Positions 47,030-59,509 of a stretch of DNA of 64,000 nucleotides are shown here, in pieces (position 1 is the first letter of the stretch; each line of letters opens with the position of its first letter). The stretch is from Anas platyrhynchos (taxonomy: Eukaryota; Chordata; Aves; Anseriformes; Anatidae): assembly GCF_047663525.1 (NCBI RefSeq), contig NC_092616.1, forward strand, positions 6,260,501-6,324,500. Reading direction: 5' to 3'. The notes under the pieces were generated by a model. The model saw nothing but the letters and a program-made list of their open reading frames with translations. It ran no database searches and was not told where the DNA came from. The position numbers and the translations under genes were made by a program.

Positions 47030-48420
47030 TAAAAAAGGGTTTTTTTGGGGGGAGGAAGGGGTTAAGAAGGGTTCGGGGAGAAAGGGGTTAAAAAAATTGG
47101 GAGGGTTTAAAAGATTCGGGGAGAAAAGGTTAAAAGGATTTGGGGAGGAAGGGGTTAAAAATGAATTGGGGAGGGGTTAAAAAGGGGTTGGGGAGGAAAG
47201 GGTTAAAAAAAGGGGGGTTAAAAGGGTTTTGGGGAGGAAGGGGTTAAAAAGATTCGGGGAGAAAGGGGTTAAAAAGACTCAGGGAGGAAGGGGTTAAAAA
47301 AATTGGGGAGAAAGGGGTTAAAACGGGGTTTTGGGGAGGAAGGGGTTAAAAAAGGGTTTTCGGGTGGAGAAAGGAGTTAAAAAGGATTTGGGGAGGAAGG
47401 GGTTAAAAATGGGGAGGGGTTTAAAAAGATTCGGGGAGAAAAGGGTTAAAAGGATTTGGGGTGGAAGGGGTTAAAAAAATGGGGAGGGGTTAAAAAGATT
47501 TGGGGTTAAAAAGGTTCGGGAGGAAAGGGTTAAAAAAGGGTTTGGGGGCAGGAAGGGGTTAAAAAGGTTTGGGGAGGAAAGGGTTAAATAAATTGGGGGC
47601 GTTAAAAGGGTTTTGGGGAGGGAGGGGTTAAGAAGGATTTGGGATAGGAAGGGGTTAAAAAGGATTTGGGGAGGAAGGGATTAAAAAAATTGGGGAGGGA
47701 TTAAAAAGGTTTGGGGAGGAAGGGGTTAAAAAGGATTTGGGGAGGAGGGGTTAAAAAAGGTTCAGGGAGGAAGGGGTTAAAAGGGGTTTTGGGGAGGAAG
47801 GGGTTAAAAAATGGGGAGGGGTTTAAAAGGGTTTGGGTTAAAAAGGTTTGGGGATGAAAGGGTTAAAAAGATTCAGGGAGGAAGGGGTTAAAATGGGGAG
47901 GAAAGGGTTTAAAAAAGATTTGGGGAGGAAGGGGTTAAAAAGGGTTTGGGGAGGAAAGGGTTAAAAAATGGGGGTTGAAATGGTTTTGGGGAGGAAGGGG
48001 TTAAAAAAATGGGGAGGGGTAAAACAGGTTTGGGGAGGAAAAGGTTAAAAAGATTCGGGGAGGAAAGGGTTAAAAAGATTCGGGGAGGAAAGGGTTAAAA
48101 GGATTATGGGAGAAAGGGGTTAAAAATTGGGGAGGAAGGGGTTAAAAAGATTTGGGGGAAGGGTTAAAAAGATTCAGGGAGGAAGGGGTTAAAAAAATTG
48201 GGGAGGAAGGGGTTAAAAAAGGGTTTTGGGGAGGAAGGGGTTAAAAAGGTTGGGGGTAGGAAAGGGTTAAAAACGAATTCGGGAGGAAGGGGTTAAAAAG
48301 GGTTTGGGGAGGAAAGGGTTAAAAAAGGTTTGGGGAGGAAGGGGTGTTAAAAGGGGTTTTGGGCAAGAAGGGTTAAAAAGGTTTGGGGTAAAAGATTCAG
48401 GGAGGGAAAGGGTTAAAAGG
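47030..48420. repeat. FBXL19 intron: minisatellite ggggaggaaggggttaaaaa
   Basis: About 55 units of 20-30 bp combining 'ggggaggaaggggttaaaaa' with 'ggtttg', 'gattcg' or 'ggattt'. Purine-rich on plus, so a polypyrimidine tract in the transcript, directly upstream of the last exon's acceptor. Confidence 0.93.
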
Positions 48421-48424
48421 GTTT

Positions 48425-51400
48425 TGGGGAGGAAATGTCCCAAAATGTCCTGAAATGTCCCCAAAACGTCCCCAGGTGTCTCAAGATGTCCCCAGGGTGC
48501 CCCAAAACATCCCCAAATGTCCATGAAACATCCCCAAAACCCATCCCAAGATGCCCCGAAATGTCCCCAAAACATCCCCAAATGTCCCAAAATGTCCCCA
48601 AATTTCCCCAAAATGTCCTGAAATGTCCCCAAAATGTTCCCAAGCCTCCCAAGTGTCCCCAAATGGCTCTAGAATGTCCCCAAGATTCCCCAAAATGTCC
48701 CCAAAACGTCCCAACTCCTCCCCCAAAACATCCCCAAAACATCCTGAAGTGTCCCAAAATGACCCAAAATGTCCCAAAATCTGCTGAAATGTCCCCAAAA
48801 CGTCCCCAACCCCCCCCAAGAGTCCAAAATGTCCCCAGTGTGTCCCCAAGGTGCCCCAAGGTGCCCCAAAGCCCCCCAAGATGTCCCCAAACGTCCTCTG
48901 AAATGTCCCCAAAACATCCCCAAAACCCCCCAAAATGACCCAAATTTTCCCAAAACCCCCGTATTTCTCCCCAAAATTCCCCAAGCCCCCCCAAGAGTCC
49001 CAAAATGTCCCAAAATGTCCCCCAGATGTCCCCAAACCCCCCAAGATGTCCCCAAACATCCCCTGAAATGTCCCCAAAGTGTCCCCAAAACCCTCCGAAA
49101 CACCTGAAAATGACCCAAAATGTCCCAAAATCTGCTGAAATGTCCCCAAAATGTCCCCAAGTGTCCCAAAACATCCCCTAAATGTCCCCAAGGTGCCCAA
49201 AAGCCCCCAAGATGCCCCAACTCCTCCCCCAAAACCCCCCCAGGACGCCCTGAAACATCTCCAAAATGACCAAAAATGACCCAAATTTTCCCAAAATCCC
49301 CGTATTTTCCCCCAAATCCCTCACCTGCCAGGTTGAGCTCGGCCAGGCAGTGGCGCAGCCCCCCCAGGGCCCCCAGGGCGCCGTCCCCGAGCCGGGCGCA
49401 GTGGCTGAGGTGGCCCCAAACCCCCCCAAACGGCCCCAAAGTGCCCCAAACCCCCACCCAAAACGCCCCCAAACCATCCCAAAATGTCCCAAAACATCCC
49501 CAAATGCCCCAAATTGTCCCAAAATGTCCTGAAATGTCCCCAAAATGTCCCAAAACGTCCCGCCCAAGTGTCCCCAAATGGCTCTAGAGTGTCTCCAAGG
49601 TGCCCCAAAATGTCCCCAAAATGCGCCAATTCCTCCCCCAAAACGTCTCCAAAACATCCCCAAATGTCCCAAATTGTCCCCAAAACATCCGGAAATGTCC
49701 CAAAATGTCCCAAAATTTCCCAAAATGTCCCCAAAATGTCCCCAAGTGTCTCAAGATGTCCCCAGTGTGTCCCCAACCCCTCCAAGATGTCCCCAAACGT
49801 CCCCCAAAACGTCCCCAAAACACCCCCAAAACATCCCAAAGTGACCCAAAATGTCCCAAAATGTCCCCAAAATGTCCCCAAGCCCCCCAGGGGTCCCAAA
49901 ATGGCCCCAGAGTGTCCCCAAGGTGCCCCAAAACAGCCCCAAGATGCCCCATCTCCTCCCCCAAAACATCCCCAAAACACCCGAAAATGACCCAAATTTT
50001 CCCAAAATCCCCGTATTTCTCCCCAAAATTCTCCAAGCCCCCCCAAGAGTTCCAAAATGTCCCAAAATGTCCCCCAGATGTCCCCAACCCCCCCCAAGAT
50101 GTCCCCAAACCACCCCCAAGCTGCCCCAATTCCTCCCCCAAACCCCCCCAAAGATGCTCCAAAACGCCTCAAAATGACCCAAAATGACCCAAAATCCCCG
50201 TATTTCTCCCCAAAATTCCCCAAGCCCCCCCAAGAGTCCCAAAATGTCCCAAAATGTCCCCCAGACGTCCCCAAACCCCCCCAAGATGCCCCAATTCCTC
50301 CTGCAACACATCTCCAAAACCCCCCAAAACGCCCGAAAATGACCCAAAATGCCCCAAAATCCCCGTATTTTCCCCCAAACCCCTCACCTGCCAGGTTGAG
50401 CTCGGCCAGGCAGTGGCGCAGCCCCCCCAGGGCCCCCAGGGCGCCGTCCCCGAGCCGGGCGCAGTGGCTGAGGTGGCCCCAAACCCCCCCAAAGTGCCCC
50501 AAAGTGCCCCAAACCCCCACCCAAAACGCCCCCAAACCATCCCGAAAAATCCCCAAATGTCCCAAAACATCCCCAAATGCCCCAAATTGTCCCAAAATGT
50601 CCTGAAATGTCCCCAAAATGTCCCAAAACGTCCCGCCCAAGTGTCCCCAAATGGCTCTAGAGTGTCTCCAAGGTGCCCCAAAACATCCCCAAAACGCCCC
50701 AATTCCTCCCCCAAAACATCTCCAAAACATCCCCAAATGTCCCAAATTGACCCGAAATTGTCCCAAAATGTCCTAAAATGTCCCAAAATGTCCCCAAAAT
50801 GTCCCCAAGTGTCTCAAGATGTCCCCAGTGTGTCCCCAACCCCTCCAAGATGTCCCCAAACGTCCCCCAAAACGACCCCAAAACATCCCCAAAACATCCC
50901 AAAGTGACCCAAAATGACCCAAAATGTCCCCAAATCTGCTGAAACGTCCCCAAAATGTCCCCAAGTGTCTCAAGATGTCCCCAGTGTGTCCCCAAGGTGC
51001 CCCAAACCTCCCCAAGATGTCTCCAAACGTCCCCAAAAATGTCCCCAAAGTGTCCCCAAAACCCTCCGAAACGCCCCAAAATGCCCCAAAACAACCCAAA
51101 ATGACCCAAAATCCTCGTATTTCTCCCCAAAATGTCCCCAAGCCCCCCCAAGTGTCCCAAAATGTCCCCCAGACGTCCCCAAACCCCCCCAAGATGTCCC
51201 CAGATGTCCCCTGAAATGTCCCTGAAGTGTCCCTAAAACCTTCCAAAACCCCCTAAAATGACCCAAATTTTCCCAAAATCCCCGTATTTTCCCCCAAATC
51301 CCTCACCTGCCAGGTTGAGCTCGGCCAGGCAGTGGCGCAGCCCCCCCAGGGCCCCCAGGGCGCCGTCCCCGAGCCGGGCGCAGTGGCTGAGGTGGCCCCA

Positions 51401-52220
51401 AACCCCCCCAAAGTGCCCCAAAGTGCCCCAAACCCCCACCCAAAACGCCCCCAAACCATCCCGAAAAATCCCCAAATGTCCCAAAACATCCCCAAATGCC
51501 CCAAATTGTCCCAAAATGTCCTGAAATGTCCCCAAAATGTCCCAAAACGTCCCGCCCAAGTGTCCCCAAATGGCTCTAGAGTGTCTCCAAGGTGCCCCAA
51601 AACATCCCCAAAACGCCCCAATTCCTCCCCCAAAACATCTCCAAAACATCCCCAAATGTCCCAAATTGACCCGAAATTGTCCCAAAATGTCCTAAAATGT
51701 CCCAAAATGTCCCCAAAATGTCCCCAAGTGTCTCAAGATGTCCCCAGTGTGTCCCCAACCCCTCCAAGATGTCCCCAAACGTCCCCCAAAACGACCCCAA
51801 AACATCCCCAAAACATCCCAAAGTGACCCAAAATGACCCAAAATGTCCCCAAATCTGCTGAAACGTCCCCAAAATGTCCCCAAGTGTCTCAAGATGTCCC
51901 CAGTGTGTCCCCAAGGTGCCCCAAACCTCCCCAAGATGTCTCCAAACGTCCCCAAAAATGTCCCCAAAGTGTCCCCAAAACCCTCCGAAACGCCCCAAAA
52001 TGCCCCAAAACAACCCAAAATGACCCAAAATCCTCGTATTTCTCCCCAAAATGTCCCCAAGCCCCCCCAAGTGTCCCAAAATGTCCCCCAGACGTCCCCA
52101 AACCCCCCCAAGATGTCCCCAGATGTCCCCTGAAATGTCCCTGAAGTGTCCCTAAAACCTTCCAAAACCCCCTAAAATGACCCAAATTTTCCCAAAATCC
52201 CCGTATTTTCCCCCAAATCC
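48425..52220. repeat. FBXL19: FBXL19 intron: ccccaaaatgtcccc array with nested exon-bearing 919-bp repeats
   Basis: The base unit is about 10-11 bp (ccccaaaatgt). Nested in it are copies of the 3' end of the adjacent exon plus its donor, at about 49323-49413, 50388-50476 and 51303-51395, besides the true exon at 52226. On minus each reads [16 protein letters not shown] and ends NLAG|GTGAGG. The blocks 50388-51306 and 51307-52225 are offset by 919 bp and look essentially identical; the 49.3 kb copy is older (1065 bp away, more diverged). Each copy breaks from the exon at the same point, after GTGGCTGAGGT on plus. Confidence 0.93.
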
Positions 52221-52225
52221 CTCAC

Positions 52226-52432
52226 CTGCCAGGTTGAGCTCGGCCAGGCAGTGGCGCAGCCCCCCCAGGGCCCCCAGGGCGCCGTCCCCGAGCCGGGCAC
52301 AGTGGCTGAGGTCGAGGGAGGCGAGCTGGGGCGCGTGGCGGGCCACCAGGCGCAGGGACACCTCCGTCACCTCCAGCCCCGCCAGGCGCAGCTCCACCAG
52401 GTTGGGGAGGCGCCCGCGGGGCTCGGGGGGGC
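52226..52432 (-). CDS. FBXL19: FBXL19 penultimate exon: leucine-rich repeats
   Basis: Reads [69 protein letters not shown]. Human: [20 protein letters not shown]-type region, then [21 protein letters not shown] and LVHLNLAG. The acceptor is cccccag and the donor GGCAG|GTGAGG. This is the only complete copy: its 5' 34 nt are repeated about 14 times upstream (52.5-55.0 kb) and its 3' 87 nt three times downstream (49.3-51.4 kb). Intact frame with phase 1 at both ends. Confidence 0.96.
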
Positions 52433-52435
52433 CTG

Positions 52436-55060
52436 GGGGGGGAGAAAAAGGTTAGGGAAACCCAAAAACCCCCATTTTTACCCCAAAAATCCCATATTGT
52501 GCCCCAAAACGCACCCATTGTACCCAAAACCCATGGGTGTCTCCCCATGACCCCAATGACTCCCGTGGCCCCCCCAGGTTGGGGAGGTGCCCATGAGACT
52601 CGGGGGGGGAAGAAAAAGGTCAGGGGACCCCAAAAACCCCGCTTTTTACCCCAAAAATCCAATATCGTGGCCAAAAAATCCCATATTGTGCCCCAAAATC
52701 TCATATTGTCCCCAAAAATACCACTACTCTACCCAAAACCCATCCGTGTTAGCCCCCGTGGTTCCCCCCCCCAGGTTGGGGAGGCGCCCGCGGGGCTCGG
52801 GGGGGCCTGGGGGGGGAGAAGAAGGTCAGGGAAACCCAAAAACCCCCATTTTTACCCCAAAAATCCCCCTTTGTGCCCCAAAAATCCTATATTGTGCCCC
52901 AAAATGCGCCCATTGTACCCATTGTCTCCCCATGACCCCTACGACTCCCGTGGCCCCCCCCAGGTTGGGGAGGCGCCCGCGGGGCTCGGGGGGGCCTGGG
53001 GGGGGAGAAGAAGGTCAGGAGATCCCAAAAACCCCGCTTTTTACCCCAAAAATCCCATATTGTGACAAAAAATACGATATCGTCCCCAAAAACGCCACTA
53101 CTCTACCCAAAAAGTCACCCATTGTCGTCCCCCCCCCCCGCCAGGTTGGGGAGGCGCCCGCGGGGCTCGGGGGGGCCTGGGGGGGGGAGAAGAAGGTCAG
53201 GAAATCCCAAAAAGCCCACTTTTTACCCCAAAAATCCCATCTTGTGGCCAAAAAATCTGATATCGTCCCTAAAAACCCCACCGTTGTACCCAAAACCCAT
53301 CTGTGTCACCCAGGTTGGGGAGGCGCCCGCGGGGCTCGGGGGGGCCTGGGGGGGGAGAAGAAGGTCAGGGAAACCCAAAAACCCCCATTTTTACCCCAAA
53401 AATCCCCATTGTTACCAAAAAATCCCATTTTGTCCCCAAAAACCCCACCAAAAGTCATCCATGTTAGCCCCATGTCCCCCCATTTGTCCCCCCCATCAGG
53501 TTGGGGAGGCGCCCGCGGGGCTCGGGGGGGCCTGGGGGGGGGAGAAGAAGGTCAGGGAAACCCAAAAACCCCCATTTTTACCCCAAAAATCCCATCTTTT
53601 GGCCAAAAAATCTGATATCGTCCCTAAAAACCCCACCGTTGTACCCAAAACCCATCTGTGTCACCCAGGTTGGGGAGGTGCCCGCGGGGCTCGGGGGGGC
53701 CTGGGGGGGGGAGAAGAAGGTCAGGGAAACCCAAAAACCCCGCTTTTTACCCCAAAAATCCCATATTGTTCCCCCAAATCCCTAAAAACCCCACTATTGT
53801 ACCCAAAACCCATCCATGTCCCCCCATGACCCCAATGACTCCCGTGGTCCCCCCCAGGTTGGGGAGGCGCCCGCGGGGCTCGGGGGGGCCTGGGGGGGGC
53901 GAAGAAGGTCAGGAAATCCCAAAAAACCCGCTTTTTACCCCAAAAATCCCATATTGTGACAAAAACTACGATATCGTCCCCAAAAACGCCACTACTCTAC
54001 CCAAAACCCATCCATGTTAGCCCCCCGTGGTTCCCCCCCCCAGGTTCGGGAGGCGCCCGCGGGGCTCGGGGGGGCCTGGGGGGGGGGAGAAGAAGGTCAG
54101 GGAAACCCAAAAACCCCGCTTTTTACCCCAAAAATCCCATCTTGTGGCCAAAAAATCTGATATCGTCCCTAAAAACCCCACCGTTGTACCCAAAACCCAT
54201 TTGTGTCACCCAGGTTGGGGAGGCGCCCGCGGGGCTCGGGGGGGCCTGGGGCGGAGAAGAAGGTTAGGGAAACCCAAAAAGCCCCATTTTTACCCCAAAA
54301 ATCCCCATTGTTACCAAAAAATCCCATTTTGTCCCCAAAAACCCCACCAAAAGTCATCCATGTTAGCCTCATGTCCCCCCATTTGTCCCCCCCCATCAGG
54401 TTGGGGAGGCGCCCGCGGGGCTCGGGGGGGCCTGGGGGGGGAGAAAAAGGTTAGGGAAACCCAAAAACCCCGCTTTTTACCCCAAAATCCCCCATTGTTA
54501 CCAAAAAATCCAATATCATCCCCAAATACGCCACTACTCTACCCAAAAAGTCACCCATTGTCCCCGACCCCCCCCAGGTTGGGGAGGCGCCCGCAGGGCT
54601 CGGCGGGGGCCTGGGGGGGGGAGAAAGAGGTTAGGGAAACCCAAAAACCCCCATTTTTACCCCAAAAATCCCATATTGTCCCTAAAACCCTGCATTGTTA
54701 CCAAAAAACCCTGTAATGTCCCCAAAAAGCCACCCGTTGTCCCCCCATTTGTCCCCCCCCCCCAGGTTGGGGAGGCGCCCGCGGGGCTCGGGGGTCCTGG
54801 GGGGGGGAGAAGAAGGTCAGGGAAACCCAAAAACCCCGCTTTTTACCCCAAAAATCCCCATTGTTACCAAAAAATCCCATTTTGTCCCCAAAAACCCCAC
54901 CAAAAGTCAACCGTGTTAGCCCCATGTCCCGTCCCCCCACCAGGTTGGGGAGGCGCCCGCGGGGCTCGGGGGGGCCTGGGGGGGGGAGAAGAAGGTCAGG
55001 AGATCCCAAAAACCCCCATTTTTACCCCAAAAATCCCATATTGTGGCCAAACCCCCCCCA
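52436..55060. repeat. FBXL19: Exon-bearing array: about 14 copies of the acceptor end of the FBXL19 penultimate exon
   Basis: Units of about 165-195 bp. Extra copies of 'ggttggggaggcgcccgcgg' start near 52576, 52773, 52963, 53142, 53308, 53497, 53667, 53857, 54043, 54210, 54399, 54577, 54766 and 54942; the first is diverged. On minus each has a ccccccag acceptor followed by about 34 nt encoding [11 protein letters not shown], then leaves the exon sequence. The rest of the unit is gaagaaggtcagg, aaacccaaaaacccc and accccaaaaatccca. Confidence 0.94.
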
Positions 55061-56943
55061 AATCCCCCAAAATCCCCAAAATTCCCCCAAATTCCCGTAC
55101 CTCTGGCGTTGGGCAGCAGCTCTCGGAGCTGGGCGTCGCGGAGCATCCTCCAAACCCCCCAAATCCCCCTAAAATCCCCCTAAAATCCCCCTAAAACCCC
55201 CCAAAACCCCCCCCAAATCCCCCAAAATTGCCCAAATTCCCCCAAAATTCCCCAAAATGCCCGTACCTCTGGCGTCGGGCAGCAGCTCTCGGAGCTGGGC
55301 GTCGCGGAGCATCCCCCAAACCCCAAAATCCCCCCAAATCCCCCCAAATCCCCCAGAATCCCCTAAAATCCCCCTAAAACCCCCCAAAATCCCCCAAATT
55401 CCCCCAAAACCTCCCAAAATCCCCCAAATTTCCCCAAAATCCCCATACCTCTGGCGTCGGGCAGCAGCTCTCGGAGCTGGGCGTCGCGGAGCATCCTCCA
55501 AACCCCAAAATCCCCCCAAATCCCCCCAAAAATCCCACCAAAACTCCCCAAAATCCCCCCAAAACCTCCCCAAATTGCCCAAAATCCCCAAAATTCCCCC
55601 AAAATGCCCGTACCTCTGGCGTCGGGCAGCAGCTCTCGGAGCTGGGCGTCGCGGAGCATCCCCCATTTCCCCCCAATCCCCCTAAAATCCCCCTAAAATC
55701 CCCCAGAATCCCCCAAAACCTCCCCAAACCCCCCCAAATTCCCCCAAAATCTCCCAAAATCCCCCAAATTCCCCCAAAATGCCCGTACCTCTGGCGTCGG
55801 GCAGCAGCTCTCGGAGCTGGGCGTCGCGGAGCATCCCCCAATCCCCCCAAATCCCCCTAAAATCCCCCAAAATCTCCCAAAAACCCCCCAGAATCCCCCA
55901 AAATCTCCCAAAATCCCCCAAAATTCCCCCAAAATGCCCGTACCTCTGGCGTCTGGCAGCAGCTCCCGGAGCTGGGCGTCGCGGAGCATCCCCCATTCCC
56001 CCCAAATCCCCCCCAAATCCCCCAAAATCCCCCTAAAACCCCCCAAACCCCCCCCCAAATCCCCCAAAATTGCCAAATTTCCCCAAAATCCCCCAAAATG
56101 CCCGTACCTCTGGCGTCGGGCAGCAGCTCCCGGAGCTGGGCGTCGCGGAGCATCCCCCATTCCCCCCAAATCCCCCCAAATGCCCCCCAAATCCCCCCCA
56201 AAACCCCCCAAAACCCCCAAAATTCCCCAAAATCCCCCAAAATCCCCCAAAATTCCCGTACCTCTGGCGTCGGGCAGCAGCTCTCGGAGCTGGGCGTCGC
56301 GGAGCATCCCCCATTCCCCCCAAATCCCCCTTAAATTCCCCCAATACCCCTCCAAAACCCCCCAAAACCTCCCAAAATCCCCAAAATTCCCCCAAAATTC
56401 CCCAAAATCCCCCCCAAAAAAACCAAAATCCCCGTACCTCTGCTGTCGGGCAGCAGCTCTCAGAGCTGGGCGTCGCGGAGCATCCTCCAAACCCCAAAAT
56501 CCCCCCAAATGCCCCCCAAATCCCCCCCAAAACTCCCCAAAATCCCCCCAAAACCTCCCCAAATTGCCCAAAATCCCCAAAATTCCCCCAAAATGCCCGT
56601 ACCTCTGGCGTCGGGCAGCAGCTCTCGGAGCTGGGCGTCGCGGAGCATCCCCCATTCCCCCCAAATCCCCCCAAAACCCCCCCAAATCCCCCAGAATCCC
56701 CCAAAATCTCCCAAAAACCCCCCAAAATCCCCCAAAATCTCCCAAAATCCCCCAAAATTCCCCCAAAATGCCCGTACCTCTGGCGTCGGGCAGCAGCTCT
56801 CGGAGCTGGGCGTCGCGGAGCATCCCCCATTTCCCCCCAATCCGCCTAAAATCCCCCTAAAATCCCCCTAAAACCCCCCAAAACCCCCCGAAAACCCCCA
56901 AAATTGCCCAAATTCCCCCAAAATTCCCCCAAAATGCCCGTAC
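55060..56943. repeat. FBXL19: Exon-bearing array: about 11 copies of the donor end of an FBXL19 exon
   Basis: Units of about 150-180 bp. Copies begin near 55095, 55261, 55444, 55608, 55783, 55938, 56102, 56256, 56431, 56598 and 56772, then the true exon at 56944. On minus each encodes [14 protein letters not shown] (about 44 nt) and ends at GCCAGAG|GTACGG. The 5' breakpoint is always after the GCTCCGCGAC start. No AG acceptor precedes the copied piece, so these are extra donors rather than whole exons. Spacers are ccccaaaatccccc. Confidence 0.95.
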
Positions 56944-57093
56944 CTCTGGCGTCGGGCAGCAGCTCTCGGAGCTGGGCGTCGCGGAGCTCAGGCACCCAGC
57001 GCAGGTCCAGCAGCCGCAGCGACGCCAACGAGGCCGTGCCCAGCGCCGACACCGCGCACCACGAGCAGCCGCTCAGCACCAGCTCCCGCAGCC
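56944..57093 (-). CDS. FBXL19: FBXL19 exon: leucine-rich repeats
   Basis: Reads [50 protein letters not shown]. Human: [47 protein letters not shown]. The acceptor is ccccccag and the donor CAGAG|GTACGG, phase 1, fitting both neighbours. Intact frame. The last 44 nt and the donor are the template of the 55.1-56.9 kb array. Confidence 0.97.
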
Positions 57094-57124
57094 CTGGGGG
57101 GGCGAAAAACGCGCGGGGTGACCC

Positions 57125-59500
57125 CAAAATTCAACCCAGAAACCCAAAAACCCAACGGGAAACCCAAAAACACAACCGGGAACCCAAAAACCCAACAGGG
57201 ATCCATAAAAACCCAACCGGGAACCATCAAAACCCAACGGGAAACCAACAAACCAACTGGGAAACCCAAAAACCCAACTAGAAACCCAAAATCCCACTGG
57301 GAAACCCCAAAACCCAAACGGGAAACCAAAGACACAACCGGGAAACCCAAAAACCCAAACAAGAAACCAAAAAACCCAACCGGGATCCACCAAAACCCAA
57401 CAGGAAACCCCAAAACCCAACCAGGAAACCCAAAAACCCAACTGGGATCCACCAAAACCCAACTAGAAACCAAAAAATCCAACGGGAAACCCAAAAACCC
57501 AACCAGGAAATCCAAAAACCCAACCGGGAACCCAAAGACCCAACTGGGAAACCCCAAAACTCAACCGGGATCCATCAAACCCAACTAGAAACACCAAAAA
57601 CCAAACGGTATACATCAAAACCCAACGGGGATCCATCAAAACCCAACTAATAACCCAAAAACCCTACCAGGATCCATCAAAACCCAACTAGAAACCCCAA
57701 AACCCAACTGGGAAACCCCAAAACCCAACCGGGAAACCCCAAAACCCAACAGGAAACCCAAAAACCCAACAGGAAACCCAAAAACCCCACTGAGATACAA
57801 CAAACCCAGCCAGAAACCCCAAAACTCAACAGGGATCCAACAAAACCCAACTGGAAACCCCAAAAAACAAACAGAATCCATCAAAACCCAACTAGAAACC
57901 CAAAAACCCAACGGGAAACCCAAAAACCCAACCGGGATCCATCAAAACCCAACTAGAAACCCAAAAACCCAACAAGGAAAATCAAAAACCCAACTAGAAA
58001 CCAACAAAACCCAACTAAAAACCCCAAAAACCCAACCAGGAAACCCAAAAACCCAACCGGGAAACCCAAAAACCCAACTGGAAAACCCCCAAACCCCACT
58101 GAGAACCATCAAAACCCTACTAGAAACCCCCAAAAAACAACCAGGAAACCCAAAAACACAACCGGGAACCCAAAAACCCAACCAGGATGCACCAAAACTC
58201 AACCAGGATCCACCAAAACCCAATGAGATACAAAAAACCCAACTAGAAACCCAAAAACCCAACCGGGATGCAAAAAAAACAACAGGAAACCCCAAAACCC
58301 AACCGGGATCCACCAAAACTCAACCAGGATCCACCAAAACCCAATGAGATACAAAAAAAAAAAAAACAACTAGAAACCCAAAAACCCAACCGGGATCCAT
58401 CAAAACCCAAATGAAACCCCAAAACCCAACTGGGAAACCCAAAAACCCAACTGAGATCCACCAAAACCCAACCATGATGCACCAAAACCCAACTAGAAAC
58501 CCCAAAAAACAAACAGAATCCATCAAAACCCAACTGGGAAACCCCAAAACCCAACTGGGAAACCCCAAAACCCAACAGGAAACCCAAAAACCCCACTGAG
58601 ATACAACAAACCCAGCCAGAAACCCCAAAACTCAACAGGGATCCAACAAAACCCAACTGGAAACCCCAAAAAACAAACAGAATCCATCAAAACCCAACTA
58701 GAAACCCAAAAACCCAACCGGGATCCATCAAAACCCAACTAGAAACCCAAAAACCCAACAAGGAAAATCAAAAATCCAACTAGAAACCAACAAAACCCAA
58801 CTAAAAACCCCAAAAACCCAACCAGGAAACCCAAAAACCCAACCGGGAAACCAAAAAAACTACCAGGAAACCCAAAAACCCAACCAGGATCCACCAAAAC
58901 CCAACTAGAAACCCAAAAACCCAACCGGGAAACCCAAAAACCCAACGGGAAACCCAAAAACCCAACCGGGAAACCCAAAAACCCAACCGGGAAACCAAAA
59001 AAACTACCAGGAAACCCAAAAACCCAACCAGGATCCACCAAAACCCAACTAGAAACCCAAAAACCCAACCGGGAAACCCAAAAACCCAACGGGAAACCCA
59101 AAAACCCAACCGGGAAACCCAAAAACCCAAACAAGAAACCAAAAAACCCAACCGGGATCCACCAAAACCCAACAGGAAACCCCAAAACCCAACCGGGAAA
59201 CCCAAAAACCCAACTGGGATCCACCAAAACCCAACTAGAAACCGAAAAACCCAACTAGAAACCCCAAAATCCAACCAGGATGCACCAAAACCCAAATGGG
59301 AAACCAAAAAACCCAACCGGGATCTACAAAAACCCAGCTAGAAACCAACAAAACCCACCTAAAAACCCCCAAAACCCAACCAGGAAACCCAAAAACCCAA
59401 CTAGAAACCAACAAAACCTGACTAGAAACCCCAAAACCCAACCAGGATCCACCAAAATCCCACCGGTAAACCCCAAAACCCAACTGGAAAACCCCAAAAC
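57125..59500. repeat. FBXL19 intron: minisatellite gggaaacccaaaaacccaac
   Basis: About 120 units of 17-21 bp: aactagaaacccaaaaaccc, aaccgggatccaccaaaaccc, aacgggaaacccaaaaaccc. A block of several hundred bp is duplicated (57660-57985 resembles 58480-58790), and 58800-58920 resembles 58960-59080. No exon seen. Confidence 0.93.
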
Positions 59501-59509
59501 TTCTACAGG

